A DNA stretch of 64,000 nt from Catenuloplanes niger (GTDB lineage: Bacteria > Actinomycetota > Actinomycetes > Mycobacteriales > Micromonosporaceae). Under the pieces are notes generated by a model. It did not search any database. It had not been told where the DNA came from and was given only the letters and a program-made list of their open reading frames with translations. Of the stretch, positions 18,578 to 28,100 are shown one piece after another. Each line of letters opens with the position of its first letter. Positions within the stretch are counted from its first letter, which is position 1. The DNA lies in the NCBI RefSeq assembly GCF_031458255.1, contig NZ_JAVDYC010000001.1, positions 9,642,501 through 9,706,500 on the forward strand. Reading direction: 5' to 3'. The position numbers and the translations under genes were made by a program.

Positions 18578-19731
18578 CGGGTCGCCTCCACGGTGTGCGT
18601 CAGTCCCAGCGTCGTCAGCAGTTCCCGCGCGTACGCCAGCTCGGCCGCGATGCCGCCGGCCAACTCGTCCGGTGTGGACGGACGACGGGCCGGCGGGAGC
18701 ACGCCCCAGGTGTACGTCTCCACGTCCAGGTGGTCGCAACGCGCCGCGGGGCCACCCACGAGCTCCGTCAACGCCTCGCTCAGCACGCCGGTGGTCGCCC
18801 GCAGCGGCGGGATCGGCTCCGCGTGCAGCGGCACGTGGTAGTGCACCCGCCACGGCCCGCCGTCCGGAGTGGACAGTGCTTCGTCGAGGTCGTCCGTGGC
18901 CAGGCCGTGCCGGGCGCGGGTCTGGTGCAGGAAACGCGGCTCGACGTACCCGCGGAGCACCTCGGCGTCCGCGCGCGGGTCCGTGCTCTCCAGCGCGGCC
19001 GACACCTGCACCTTCACCACCGGCACGCCCGCGGCGTCCAGCCGGCGCAGCGCGTCGCGCGGCTCCTCCCACGCGCACGCGAGGTGCGCGAGGTCCAGGC
19101 ACACGCCGAGCCGCTCGGTGTCCACGGTGCCCAGCAGGTCCGCCGCCTGCGTGGTCGACTCGATGACGCAGCCGGGTTCCGGTTCGAAGGCCACCCGCAC
19201 GGTACGGCCGGAGCGCCGCTCCAGCGCGGCCAGGCCACCGGCGAGCGCGCCGAGCGCCGTCCGGCACCGCTGCCGCGTCCCCGCGTCCCACGGCGTGCGC
19301 CAGGCGAGCGGCAGCGTCGAGATCGAGCCGCGCCGGGCGTCCTCCGGCAGCAGCTGGGCCAGCACCTCGGCCAGGTCCAGCGTGTACCGCAGCCGCTCCG
19401 GCGCGGACCAGTCCGGGTGGTAGACCGCGTGCTTCACCACCGGGGCCTGGAACGCCTCGTACGGGAAACCGTTCAGCGTCACCACCTCGAGGCCGCGCGC
19501 GGTCAGTTCGGCGCGCAGCCGGTGCACGGCCGCCCGGTCCGCGGCCAGGCCCGCCGCGACCGGTGCCGCCAGCCACAGACCGAGACCCAGCACGGGTACG
19601 CCGAGGCGCTCGCGGACCGGGACCGCGTACGTGTCGAACTGCGCCACGATGCCGGGCAGGTCCTCGGCCGGGTGGACGTTCGTGCAGTATCCGAGGTGGA
19701 CGGTCGAGCCGTCCGGGTGCCGCAACCGCAT
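18574..19731 (-). CDS. eboE: Metabolite traffic protein EboE (TIM barrel)
   Basis: 385 aa. The N-terminus LGYCTNVHPAEDL is the hallmark of EboE proteins, which adopt an AP-endonuclease-2-like TIM barrel. Metal-site residues appear in FEPEPGCVIES and CLDLAHLACAWE. Its stop overlaps the next ATG, and its start lies two bases after the stop of the TatD-like gene. EboE is required for export or processing of ebo-dependent metabolites in other bacteria, but the reaction is not known. Confidence 0.9.
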   Translation of the reverse strand: MRLRHPDGSTVHLGYCTNVHPAEDLPGIVAQFDTYAVPVRERLGVPVLGLGLWLAAPVAAGLAADRAAVHRLRAELTARGLEVVTLNGFPYEAFQAPVVKHAVYHPDWSAPERLRYTLDLAEVLAQLLPEDARRGSISTLPLAWRTPWDAGTRQRCRTALGALAGGLAALERRSGRTVRVAFEPEPGCVIESTTQAADLLGTVDTERLGVCLDLAHLACAWEEPRDALRRLDAAGVPVVKVQVSAALESTDPRADAEVLRGYVEPRFLHQTRARHGLATDDLDEALSTPDGGPWRVHYHVPLHAEPIPPLRATTGVLSEALTELVGGPAARCDHLDVETYTWGVLPPARRPSTPDELAGGIAAELAYARELLTTLGLTHTVEATR

Positions 19732-19732
19732 C

Positions 19733-20584
19733 TCAGGAGCCTCCGCGCAGGATCGAGCTGCCCTCGTACGTACCGTCGGCGGGTTTCAGGTCGGTCAGGT
19801 CCAGCCGCCCGGACCGGCCGTAGAACTCGGCCGGGTTCCGCCACAGCACCCGGTCCACGTCGTCCTCGGTGAACCCGGCCGCCAGCATCGCCTCCGCGGT
19901 CCGCACGGTCAGCAGCGGGTCCGACTTCCCCCAGTCCGCGGCCGAGTTGACCAGCATGCGGTCCAGGCCGAACTCCTTGAGGATCTCGACCATCCGCGGC
20001 GGCGACATCTTCGTGTCCGGGTAGATGGAGAACCCGGCCCAGCAGCCCGCGTCCTTGACCGCCTTGACCGTGACCTCGTTCAGGTGGTCGATCACCACGT
20101 GCTCGCGCGGGATGCCGGACTCCGCGACCACGTCCAGGCTGCGCGCGGTGCCGCGCGCCTTGTCCCGGTGCGGCGTGTGCACCAGCGCGGGCAGGCCGAA
20201 CTCGACCGCCATCGCCAGCTGCCGGGTGAAGGCGTCGTCCTCGTCCGCGGTCATCGAGTCGTAGCCGATCTCGCCGACCGCGACCACGCCGTCCTTGGCC
20301 AGGTACCGGGGCACCAGCTCGAGCACCGGCCGGCACCGCGGATCGTTGGCCTCCTTCGGGTTCAGCGCGATCGTCGCGTGGTGCCGCACCCCGAACTGCG
20401 AGGCACGGTACGGCTCCCAGCCGACCAGCGAGTCGAAGTAGTCCGCGAACGAGCCCGGTCCGGTCCGCGGCTGCCCCAGCCAGAACGCCGGTTCCACCAC
20501 CGCGACCACCCCGGCCGCCGCCATCGCCGCGTAGTCGTCCGTCGTCCGCGACGTCATGTGAATGTGCGGGTCGAAGATCCGCAT
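19733..20584 (-). CDS. eboB: TatD-like metal-dependent hydrolase (EboB type)
   Basis: 283-aa amidohydrolase/TatD fold. Metal ligands visible: HxH in DPHIHM, Glu in AVGEIGYD, His in LVHTPHRDK, His in VIDHLNE and Asp in NSAADWGKSD. The ATG at 20582-20584 is chosen over an upstream extension of arginine-rich low-complexity sequence. Immediately precedes eboE. A 235-bp gap separates it from eboA, the only sizeable gap in the operon. Confidence 0.87.
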   Translation of the reverse strand: MRIFDPHIHMTSRTTDDYAAMAAAGVVAVVEPAFWLGQPRTGPGSFADYFDSLVGWEPYRASQFGVRHHATIALNPKEANDPRCRPVLELVPRYLAKDGVVAVGEIGYDSMTADEDDAFTRQLAMAVEFGLPALVHTPHRDKARGTARSLDVVAESGIPREHVVIDHLNEVTVKAVKDAGCWAGFSIYPDTKMSPPRMVEILKEFGLDRMLVNSAADWGKSDPLLTVRTAEAMLAAGFTEDDVDRVLWRNPAEFYGRSGRLDLTDLKPADGTYEGSSILRGGS

Positions 20585-20819
20585 TACCGTCCCCTCTCGC
20601 TGGTCCCACGCGATTTCCCGGCGCCGCTCCCGCCCCGCGGCGCGACGCCGTCCACCCGGCCACCCGGGCCGCGCACCGCGGCGCCGTCGCGGCCGCGCCG
20701 ATGACATGACCGGCCGTGGCCGCGGCCGTACGGGTGGCATGACCGGCCGCCGGCCCGGCCGCGCGGGCGGTGCGGCGAAGCGTCGGCACGGCCGCACCCG
20801 TCGGTGTGATGACCGCCGG
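20585..20819. other. Intergenic spacer inside the ebo operon
   Basis: No gene is supported here. The stretch is very GC-rich and holds a direct repeat CATGACCGGCCG at about 20704 and 20738. Codon-like reading frames on both strands are Arg/Gly-rich shadows. It may hold an internal minus-strand promoter or processing site, because all other gene junctions in the operon are overlapping or only a few bases apart. Confidence 0.4.
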
Positions 20820-21452
20820 TCACCGCGGCACCGGCCCGCGCCGGCGCAGATCGGTGAGCAGCGCGGCCGCGTCCGGCGGGAAGTCGCGGCCCGCGGCCGC
20901 GCGCTCCTCGGCCAGCGCGGCCAGCATGTCGGCCAGCGCGTCGTCCGCGCGGTCGTGCAGCGCGTGCACCGCGGTCAGCGGGACGCCCATGAAGACGCAC
21001 TTGAGCACGCCCTGCCGCCAGGTGTCGTCGTCCAGCCGGTCCGCGACCGGGCCGAGCGCGGCCGCGACCAGCCGGGTGTCGTTCGTGCGCAGCGCGTCGC
21101 GCACCGGCGGGAGCACCTGCTCGTCCGGCGCGTCCGGCAGGATCGAGAACGCGGCGAGGATCGCCAGCTTCTCCCGGGAGTCGCCGTAGCGGTACAGCTC
21201 CGCGAGCTCGCCGGCGCCGCCGGGCGTCCCGAGCAACGTGGCCAGCAGCACGGCGCGGGCGGCGGCGTCCGCGGTCCAGCCCGGCACGCCGGGCAGCGGG
21301 TCCCGGCCGGTCTGCCGGCCCACGGCCGGGAACAGCCGCCCGATCGCGCCGGGATCCCGGCGCACCGCGGCTTCCGCGTCACGCAGCCAGTCCCGCCCGG
21401 GTACGTCGCTCAGCGCGTCCCGGAGCACCTCGATGCCGATGTCGGTCGTCAT
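20820..21452 (-). CDS. eboA: EboA domain protein
   Basis: 210 aa, alpha-helical, mostly soluble. Matches the recalled EboA pattern: a helical-repeat segment with ELYRYGDSREKLAILAAF followed by CVFMGVPLTAV and an acidic C-terminal helix. ATGA overlap with the upstream TIM-barrel gene. Activity unknown. Its presence, with EboE and UbiA, is what identifies the cluster. Confidence 0.85.
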   Translation of the reverse strand: MTTDIGIEVLRDALSDVPGRDWLRDAEAAVRRDPGAIGRLFPAVGRQTGRDPLPGVPGWTADAAARAVLLATLLGTPGGAGELAELYRYGDSREKLAILAAFSILPDAPDEQVLPPVRDALRTNDTRLVAAALGPVADRLDDDTWRQGVLKCVFMGVPLTAVHALHDRADDALADMLAALAEERAAAGRDFPPDAAALLTDLRRRGPVPR

Positions 21453-22627
21453 GACGCCCTCCCGTCGGTCCCTGCCCCGTCCATGAAGCCGCCGGCCACG
21501 AACCCGTCGGCCGCGGACCCGGCGCGTTCCGGCGCGCCACCCGTCGCACCCGCGAACCCGCCTCCGGCGGACTCGGCGCGCTCGGCCTCTCCCCCGCCCG
21601 CGAACCCGCCCACCGCGGAACCGGCGCGCTCCGGATCGTCGCCTCCGCGCGGATCGCGGTCCTCGCCGTCGTCGTGCGCTGGTTGCGGGCCGTGGTCCGC
21701 CGCACACCGCCTACCGTTTCCTAGGAAGCTAGGTGCATTGTCCGCGGCCGCGCGGAGGAAGGTCAGCGAGGAGGCGGCGACCGTCGGTGCGGCGTGCGAG
21801 TGGCGGGGCAGTTCGACCGCGACCAGGCCGCGGTAGCCGCCGGCCGCGAGCGCGCCCAGCACCGGCGGGAAGTCGATCTCGCCGGTGCCGAACTCCAGGT
21901 GCTCGTGCACCCCCCGGCGCATGTCGTCGATCTGCACGTTGACCAGGTGTTCGGCGACCGCGGTGACGCAGTCGGCCACCCCGATCGGCTCCAGGCACCG
22001 GCAGTGTCCGATGTCGAGCGTCAGCCCGAACCACGCCGGCGCGCCCAGCTCGGCGCGCAGCCGGTGCCAGCCCGCGATGTCCTCGACCAGCATGCCGGGC
22101 TCCGGTTCGAACCCGAGCGGGATCCCGGCGTCCGCGGCGACCGCACCGGCCTCGGCGCACCCGTCGACGAGCCGTCGCCAGGCCAGATCCGCGGGTACGC
22201 CGGCCGGCCGTACCCCGGCCCAGAACGAGACCGCCTCGGCGCCGAGATCCGCGCCGATCGCGATCGCCCGGCGCAGGAAGTCCAGCCGCAGCGCGCGGTC
22301 GTCGTGCAGCAGCGTGGGCGCGTGCTTGCGGCGCGGATCCAGCAGGTAGCGGGCACCGGTCTCGATCACGACCGCCAGACCGAGGTCGCGCAGCAGGTCC
22401 GCGGTCCGCGCCGTCCGGCGCGCGAGGTCCGGCGCGAACGGGTCCAGGTGGTCGTGGTCGAGGGTCAGTGCCACGCCCTCGTAGCCGAGGTCCGCGATCA
22501 CCCGCAGCGCGTCCGTGAGGCGATGGTTCGCGAACCCGTTCGTCCCGTAACCGAACCGCAGCGCCGCCGCCCGGTCACCGGCCGGTTCCGCCGGGGTCGC
22601 CGCAGCGCCGTCCGGTGCCGGGCTCAT
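21449..22627 (-). CDS. Sugar phosphate isomerase/epimerase with Gly/Ala-rich tail
   Basis: 392 aa. Residues about 22-300 form a xylose-isomerase-like barrel (YGTNGFANHRL, SFWAGVRP, FEPEPGMLVED, TLDIGHCRC). The C-terminal 75 residues are unusual: about three degenerate repeats of the type ERAGSA..GGFAGG, encoded at about 21480-21640. Overlaps both neighbours by ATGA. This second TIM barrel is typical of the actinobacterial version of the cluster. Tail function unknown. Confidence 0.85.
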   Translation of the reverse strand: MSPAPDGAAATPAEPAGDRAAALRFGYGTNGFANHRLTDALRVIADLGYEGVALTLDHDHLDPFAPDLARRTARTADLLRDLGLAVVIETGARYLLDPRRKHAPTLLHDDRALRLDFLRRAIAIGADLGAEAVSFWAGVRPAGVPADLAWRRLVDGCAEAGAVAADAGIPLGFEPEPGMLVEDIAGWHRLRAELGAPAWFGLTLDIGHCRCLEPIGVADCVTAVAEHLVNVQIDDMRRGVHEHLEFGTGEIDFPPVLGALAAGGYRGLVAVELPRHSHAAPTVAASSLTFLRAAADNAPSFLGNGRRCAADHGPQPAHDDGEDRDPRGGDDPERAGSAVGGFAGGGEAERAESAGGGFAGATGGAPERAGSAADGFVAGGFMDGAGTDGRAS

Positions 22628-23625
22628 GTCGGCGACACCTTCCGCGCGAGCAGCCGGGCCAGCGGTGCCGCCGCCGCGACGGCCAGCCCGGCCAGCGTGC
22701 ATCCGGCGCGGGCGGTGAGCGCGCCCTGCAACGCGGGCAGGCCGGTGATCCCCGCGCCGACGGCCGCGCGGATCGTCCCGGGCGCCGGACTCGCGATCGC
22801 CCGCGCCTGCGCGGCCCCGTAACCGGCCAGGTACTGCCCGACCAGCGCACCGACGACGGCCCGGCGCACCGGCCCGGCACCACCGGACCCGGCCCCGGCG
22901 ACGCGAGGCACGGCGACGCGAGGCACGGGCCCGGCGGCGCGCGGTCCTGGGCGCACCGCGCCGGGCGTGGAGCCGGTGGTCCGGCGGGTGGCGCGCGGCG
23001 TGGAGGTGGCGACGGCCGCGCCGAGGGCGGCGGTGGCCGTGAGCGTCGTGGCCGGCAGTGCCGGGGTGGCGCCGGAGACCTCGCGACGGGACAGTTCGGT
23101 GACCGTCCAGGTGTGCGCGGCGATCGCGGCGGCCGTGGGGAGTGCCCGCCACAGGGCCCGGCCGGCCGGGACACCGCGCGGCGTCACCGTCGCGCCGAGG
23201 AGGACGTCGAGGGCGCGGCAGGCGGCCATCACCGCGGGACCGGCCGCCGTGTTCTTGGCGCGCAGGTCGTAGCCCCAGACGGTGGCCGCCAGCGGCAGTG
23301 CGACCGCGAGCGAGCGACGGCCGCCGGCCGCGGCCGCGAGCCACAGACCGGTCGCCGTGAGCCCGGCCGCCACGCCGAACGCGGTGGCCGGGCGCACCCG
23401 GCCGGAGGGTATCGGCCGTTCCGGGCGCTCGACGGCGTCGAGGTCCCGGTCGGCCCAGTCGTTCGCGGCCATGCCGGCCCAGTAGAGGCACACCGACGCC
23501 GCGGAGAGCGCGCCGGTCGCCGGCCCGAGCACCCCGGCCGCACCGGCGCCGGCGACCAGGTCGCCGGGCACCGAGAGCGCGGCCGGCGCGCGCACGAGTT
23601 CGGCCAGGTCGGCGAGTCCGGCCAT
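22624..23625 (-). CDS. eboC: UbiA family prenyltransferase (SCO1887/EboC type)
   Basis: 333-aa integral membrane prenyltransferase. First Asp-rich motif NDWADRDLDAVERPERP and second motif YDLRAKN..ACRALDVLLG are intact, so Mg2+/diphosphate binding is expected. Ten or so hydrophobic helices, with an unusually long Pro/Arg/Gly-rich loop at about 215-255. The start overlaps the stop of the inositol-3-phosphate synthase gene by one base (TGATG). Probable role: attach a prenyl chain, made by the co-encoded synthase, to the ebo product. Confidence 0.9.
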   Translation of the reverse strand: MAGLADLAELVRAPAALSVPGDLVAGAGAAGVLGPATGALSAASVCLYWAGMAANDWADRDLDAVERPERPIPSGRVRPATAFGVAAGLTATGLWLAAAAGGRRSLAVALPLAATVWGYDLRAKNTAAGPAVMAACRALDVLLGATVTPRGVPAGRALWRALPTAAAIAAHTWTVTELSRREVSGATPALPATTLTATAALGAAVATSTPRATRRTTGSTPGAVRPGPRAAGPVPRVAVPRVAGAGSGGAGPVRRAVVGALVGQYLAGYGAAQARAIASPAPGTIRAAVGAGITGLPALQGALTARAGCTLAGLAVAAAAPLARLLARKVSPT

Positions 23626-24950
23626 CACGCCGCTCCCCCACCGGGCCGGCCCGCGGCGCCACCGTCCCGGGCGTGCGGGCCGGCGGCGTCGTGCGGACCG
23701 GCGGCCGCGTCGGACGGGCCGGCCCGACCGGCGGTGGGGTGCGAAATGGTGTCCGCGGCGGCGCCCGGCGCCGGGTCGCCACCGGGGACCGGCGGTGCGG
23801 CCGGTGGGAGTGCGGGCGTGGCGGGGCGGGCGTCGGCCGTACCGGTGTGGGTGGGGGAAAGGTCGTCGACGAACGAGACGAGGCGGGACCACTGGTCGGC
23901 GAGCGCGCCCTGGGCCGTGCCGATCGGGTCCTTGAAGAAGAAGGCGAGCTCCGGCAGCGGACCGGTGCGGCCGGCCGCGTGGGCGGCGGCGGTGAGCCGG
24001 GCCAGGTCCAGGATGAGCGGCGCGGCGAGCGCGGAGTCGCAGCCGTGCCAGGTGAACTCCATCCGCATGCCGGTGCCGAGGAAGCCGGTGAAGCTGATCA
24101 GGTCCCAGGCGGCCTTGAAGTCGCCGAGCGTCTCCACGTAGTCGATCCTGGTGGTGCCCTGCGGCTCGTAGCCGAGCGTGTCCGCGAGGACGCGCTGCTT
24201 GCTGGCGGTCTTGGCGGCGTTCGCGGCCGGGTCGGCGAGCCGGGCACCGTCGCCGCCGCCGAGCAGGTTGAGCCCGGACCAGCTGCGCACGCGCAGGTTG
24301 CGGGCGGCGAACATCGGCGCGAGCACGGACTTGACCAGCGTCTCACCGGTCTTGCCGTCGCTGCCGCCGTAGGGGACGCCGCGTTCCCGCGCGAGCGCGT
24401 CCAGCATCGGCAGTCGCGCGCCGGTGGACGGCGTGAAGTCCACGAACGACGCGCCGGCCAGGAACGCGGCGAACGCGGCGCGCGAGCTGGGTGGCAGCGC
24501 GTCCAGATCCGCATTTTCAAGATCATCCGAGGGTACGGGTTCCGTGCTCGCCACGTTGATGACGACAACCCGGTCGAGGTCGTTGGACTCGCGGAAGCGC
24601 ACGATGTCGCGCGCGATGCCGTCCACGGTCGCGGGCAGCGGCAGCACGGCCGCGTCCACGTCGGACAGTTCGGAGCACAGCGCGGCGGCCAGGTGCGCGG
24701 GGAGCACGCCGGCGGCGCCGAGCGCCTCCGCCTTCTTCGGCAGCGGGGTGTCGGTGATGTCGTGGCCGCCGAAGACCAGCGACGGGATGGGCGGGAGCGA
24801 GGGCCGGGCCAGCGCGGGCAGCTCGGTGACGCAGCCGTCGGTGCCGGCCAGGCCGGCCCGGACGGCGAGCGCGCCGGTGATCGCGGTGGTGGCGACGGAG
24901 CCTCTGGCGCCGATGAGCCAGACGCCGGTGCGGGGGGAGACGAAGGACAC
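23625..24950 (-). CDS. Inositol-3-phosphate synthase family protein
   Basis: 441 aa. NAD-binding N-terminus GVWLIGARGSVATTAITGA, central GGSDGKTGETLVKS and catalytic-region FTWHGCDSALAAPL plus FFFKDPIGTAQ are conserved in myo-inositol-1-phosphate synthases. The GTG start at 24948-24950 has GGAGG nine bases upstream. The last 65 residues are a Pro/Ala/Gly-rich extension. First gene of the ebo-type operon. Predicted to convert glucose 6-phosphate, or a related sugar phosphate, to a cyclitol phosphate. Confidence 0.9.
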   Translation of the reverse strand: MSFVSPRTGVWLIGARGSVATTAITGALAVRAGLAGTDGCVTELPALARPSLPPIPSLVFGGHDITDTPLPKKAEALGAAGVLPAHLAAALCSELSDVDAAVLPLPATVDGIARDIVRFRESNDLDRVVVINVASTEPVPSDDLENADLDALPPSSRAAFAAFLAGASFVDFTPSTGARLPMLDALARERGVPYGGSDGKTGETLVKSVLAPMFAARNLRVRSWSGLNLLGGGDGARLADPAANAAKTASKQRVLADTLGYEPQGTTRIDYVETLGDFKAAWDLISFTGFLGTGMRMEFTWHGCDSALAAPLILDLARLTAAAHAAGRTGPLPELAFFFKDPIGTAQGALADQWSRLVSFVDDLSPTHTGTADARPATPALPPAAPPVPGGDPAPGAAADTISHPTAGRAGPSDAAAGPHDAAGPHARDGGAAGRPGGGAA

Positions 24951-25135
24951 TGGGACCGACCTCCGATGGTGAGGTGGCCCCGTCCGCCGCGCCTTCCGGG
25001 GTGGCACCACCCGGGGTGGCGCCGTCAGTCGGCGGTCGTCGGGCGGCCGCCCCGGGGACCCGGGGCGACGCGACGGACGGGGGTTCGTGGCGGGTGCACT
25101 GTACGACCCGCTTGTTACATGTAGTAGCGGAACAT

Positions 25136-28100
25136 TTACTGTGGAGCGAACTCGACCCAGTTCAGGTTGAACAGGCCGGTGGTGGGCCCGCCCTCGACGC
25201 CGCCGGTGACCAGGTAGAGCCGGTGGGATCCGGGTGCCGCGGAGACCGGGACGGTCTGCGACGCCCAGGTGGTGCCGGACGCGGTGGCGGCGAGCGTGGC
25301 GCTGCCGACGATCGGGCCGTCGGGTGCGTCGAGCCGTAGCGTCACGGTGGCGCGGGGCTGCCCGGCGGTGGCGGCGGAGCCGCCCGCGTACCGGAGCGTG
25401 ACCGTGCCGACGCCGCCCAGGTTGATCGGGTCGAACGCGACGTACTCGTTCGGGTCGAAGCCGGTCAGGTGGGTGCCCCCGCCGGTGTCGTTCGTGTTGG
25501 CCGTGGTCACGCCGAGCTGCTGCTGCGCGAACTCGGCCTGCTGACGCCAGGTCTGGAGCACGGCCTGGTCGACGTCCTCCAGCGCCGGCTGACCGTTCGC
25601 GCCCAGGTCGGTGTACTTCGCACTGATCGCGCCGTACAGGTAGCCGCCGGCGTGGTCCGCGCCGTCCGCCGGTGAGACGAACGATCCGGAGCAGCCGTTG
25701 GCGTCGCTCATGCCGTGGCCGTGCGTGTCGTGGCCGAGCACGAACGAGACCGTGACCCGCGAGCAGTCGATCGGGCCGTCCTCCGGGTCGGTGACGGTGA
25801 CGGTCCACGGGACCGTGTCACCCCAGTTGAAGAACGTGCCGGAGATCGGCGAGGTGACCGTGACCGTGGGCCGCGTGTTGCCGACCACGATCTGGTGGGT
25901 GAGCTGCGCGGTCTTGCCGCTGGAGTCGGTCACCGTGAGACGCGCGGTGTAGACGCCGTTCGCGGTGTAGGTGAACGCCGGGTTCGGGTCGGCGGAGTCG
26001 ACCGTGCCGTCCGAGGTGAAGTCCCAGGCGTACGAGATGGACTCGCCCGGATCCGGGTCGTAGGTGCCCTCGGAGGAGAACTGCACGGTCAGCGGCGCCT
26101 GCCCGTTGTCCGGCGTGGCCTCGATCGCGGCGACCGGGGCACGGGTGCCCTTGGCGTAGCGGATCACGGACAGCGCCGCGTCCGGGTTGGCCCGGAAGAA
26201 CCCGTCGCCGTACTCGAGGACGTAGAGGTTGCCGTCCGGGCCGTACTCCATGTCCATCGGGTTGTCGAACACGACGCCGGGCAGGAACTGTTCGACGCCG
26301 GTCAGGTTGCCGTTGCCGTCGGTCCGCATCATGAAGATCTTGTCGCGGGTGAACTCGCCGAAGACGACGGCGTTGTCGTAGTACTCGGGGAACTTCGACT
26401 CGGACGCCGAACGCGGGTCGTAGTCGTAGACCGGCCCGCCCATCGGCCCGACGCCACCGGTGCCGATCACCGGCCACTTGAAGTCACACGTGGTCGGCGG
26501 GTTCGACAGGTACGAGCCGGCACACGGGGTACGGGCCTGGAACGTGTACCAGAAGTCCGGCTGCGCCACGCCCGGGAGCGTGGTCAGGCCGGTGTTGCGC
26601 GGCGAGTCGTTGACCGGCGCCGCGCAGTCGAACGCGCCCTTCGACTGCTTGGTGACGAAGTCGTAGTCGATGTAGGGCAGCGTGGGCGAGTAGCAGTACG
26701 GCCAGCCGTAGTTGCCGGCCTTGTTCGTGGCGAACCAGCGGCCGGTCCCCTCCGGCCCGCGCGTGGCGGACGGCACCTGCGAGTCCGGCGAGTAGTCACC
26801 GACGTACACGTAGCCGCGCTCGTCCACGTCGAACCGGAACGGGTTGCGCAGCCCCATCAGGAAGATCTCCGGCCGGGTCTTGCCGGCCGTGTCGCGACGC
26901 TCGTCGAAGAGGTTCCCGGCCGGGATGCCGTAGGTGCCGTCCGCGTTGACCCGGATCCGCAGCACCTTGCCGCGCAGGTCGTTGGTGTTGCCCGAGGAGC
27001 GCTGCGCGTCGTAGCCCGGCCCCTGCGTCGGCGACTCGTTGATCGGCGTGTAGCCGTCCGAGCCGCCCGCGTTCGTGTCGTCGCCGGTGACCAGGTAGAG
27101 CAGCCCGTTGCCGTCGAACTTGATCTCGCCGGCCACGTGGCAGCAGACGCCGCGGTCCACGTCCACCCGCATGATCTGCTGTTCCGTGCTCATGTCCAGG
27201 TGCGGCGTGGGCGTCTCCACGAACTTGACCCGGGACAGCTGGTTGTAGCCCTTGTACGCGTCCCACACGGCCGGATCCGGGCTGGTCACCGGCGCGTCCG
27301 TGGTCGGCGTGTCCAGCCGGGGCGCGTAGTAGATGTAGACCCAGCCGTTCGTCGCGAACTGCGGGTCGAGCGCGACCGACTGCAGCCCGTCCTCGTCGTG
27401 CTGGTAGACCTCGATCGTGTTGATCACCGGGCTGGCGCCGCTGGCCGGGTCGTACAGGCGGACCTGGCCACCGCGCGTGTTGTGCAGCACGCGGCCGTCC
27501 GGCAGCACGGCCAGCGACATCGGCTCGCCGGGCTCGTCGTTCAGCACGACCTTCTCGTAGTTGCCGGTCACGGTCGCGCCGCAGTCGCCCTCCACCACGC
27601 CGGCCGCCCACTGCAGCCCGCCGAGCAGGTGCCGGCGGAACGACGAGTCCAGGTAGGACCGGGTGGAGTGGCCGAGTCCGGTGTAGAACGTGCGCCCGCC
27701 CTGGTAGTCACGGCACCAGGAGACCGGGTGGTCGTGCCCCATGGTCCCGCCGGTGACCGTGGACTCGTCCAGCGTGGCCAGCACGTGCGCGGTGCCGCGC
27801 ACGGTGCCGGCGAAGTTGTACCACTCCTCGGACAGCGTCAGCTTGCGCGCGATCCGCTCGGTGGACGGGTGCGCCCGGTCCGCCACGTCGATCGTGGCGT
27901 CCTCGACCGGGAGCCTGCCGGACACGGACGTGCCGACCAGGTCGCGGTAGAAGTCCCAGTCCGGCTCGGTCTCCGCGGCCGCGTGCACGCCGAGGTAGCC
28001 GCCGCCGTTCGTGAAGTACTGCTCGAACGCGGACTGCTGCGCGTCGTTCAGCACGTCGCCGGTGGTGTTCAGGAAGACCACCGCGCGGTACCGGCCGAGG

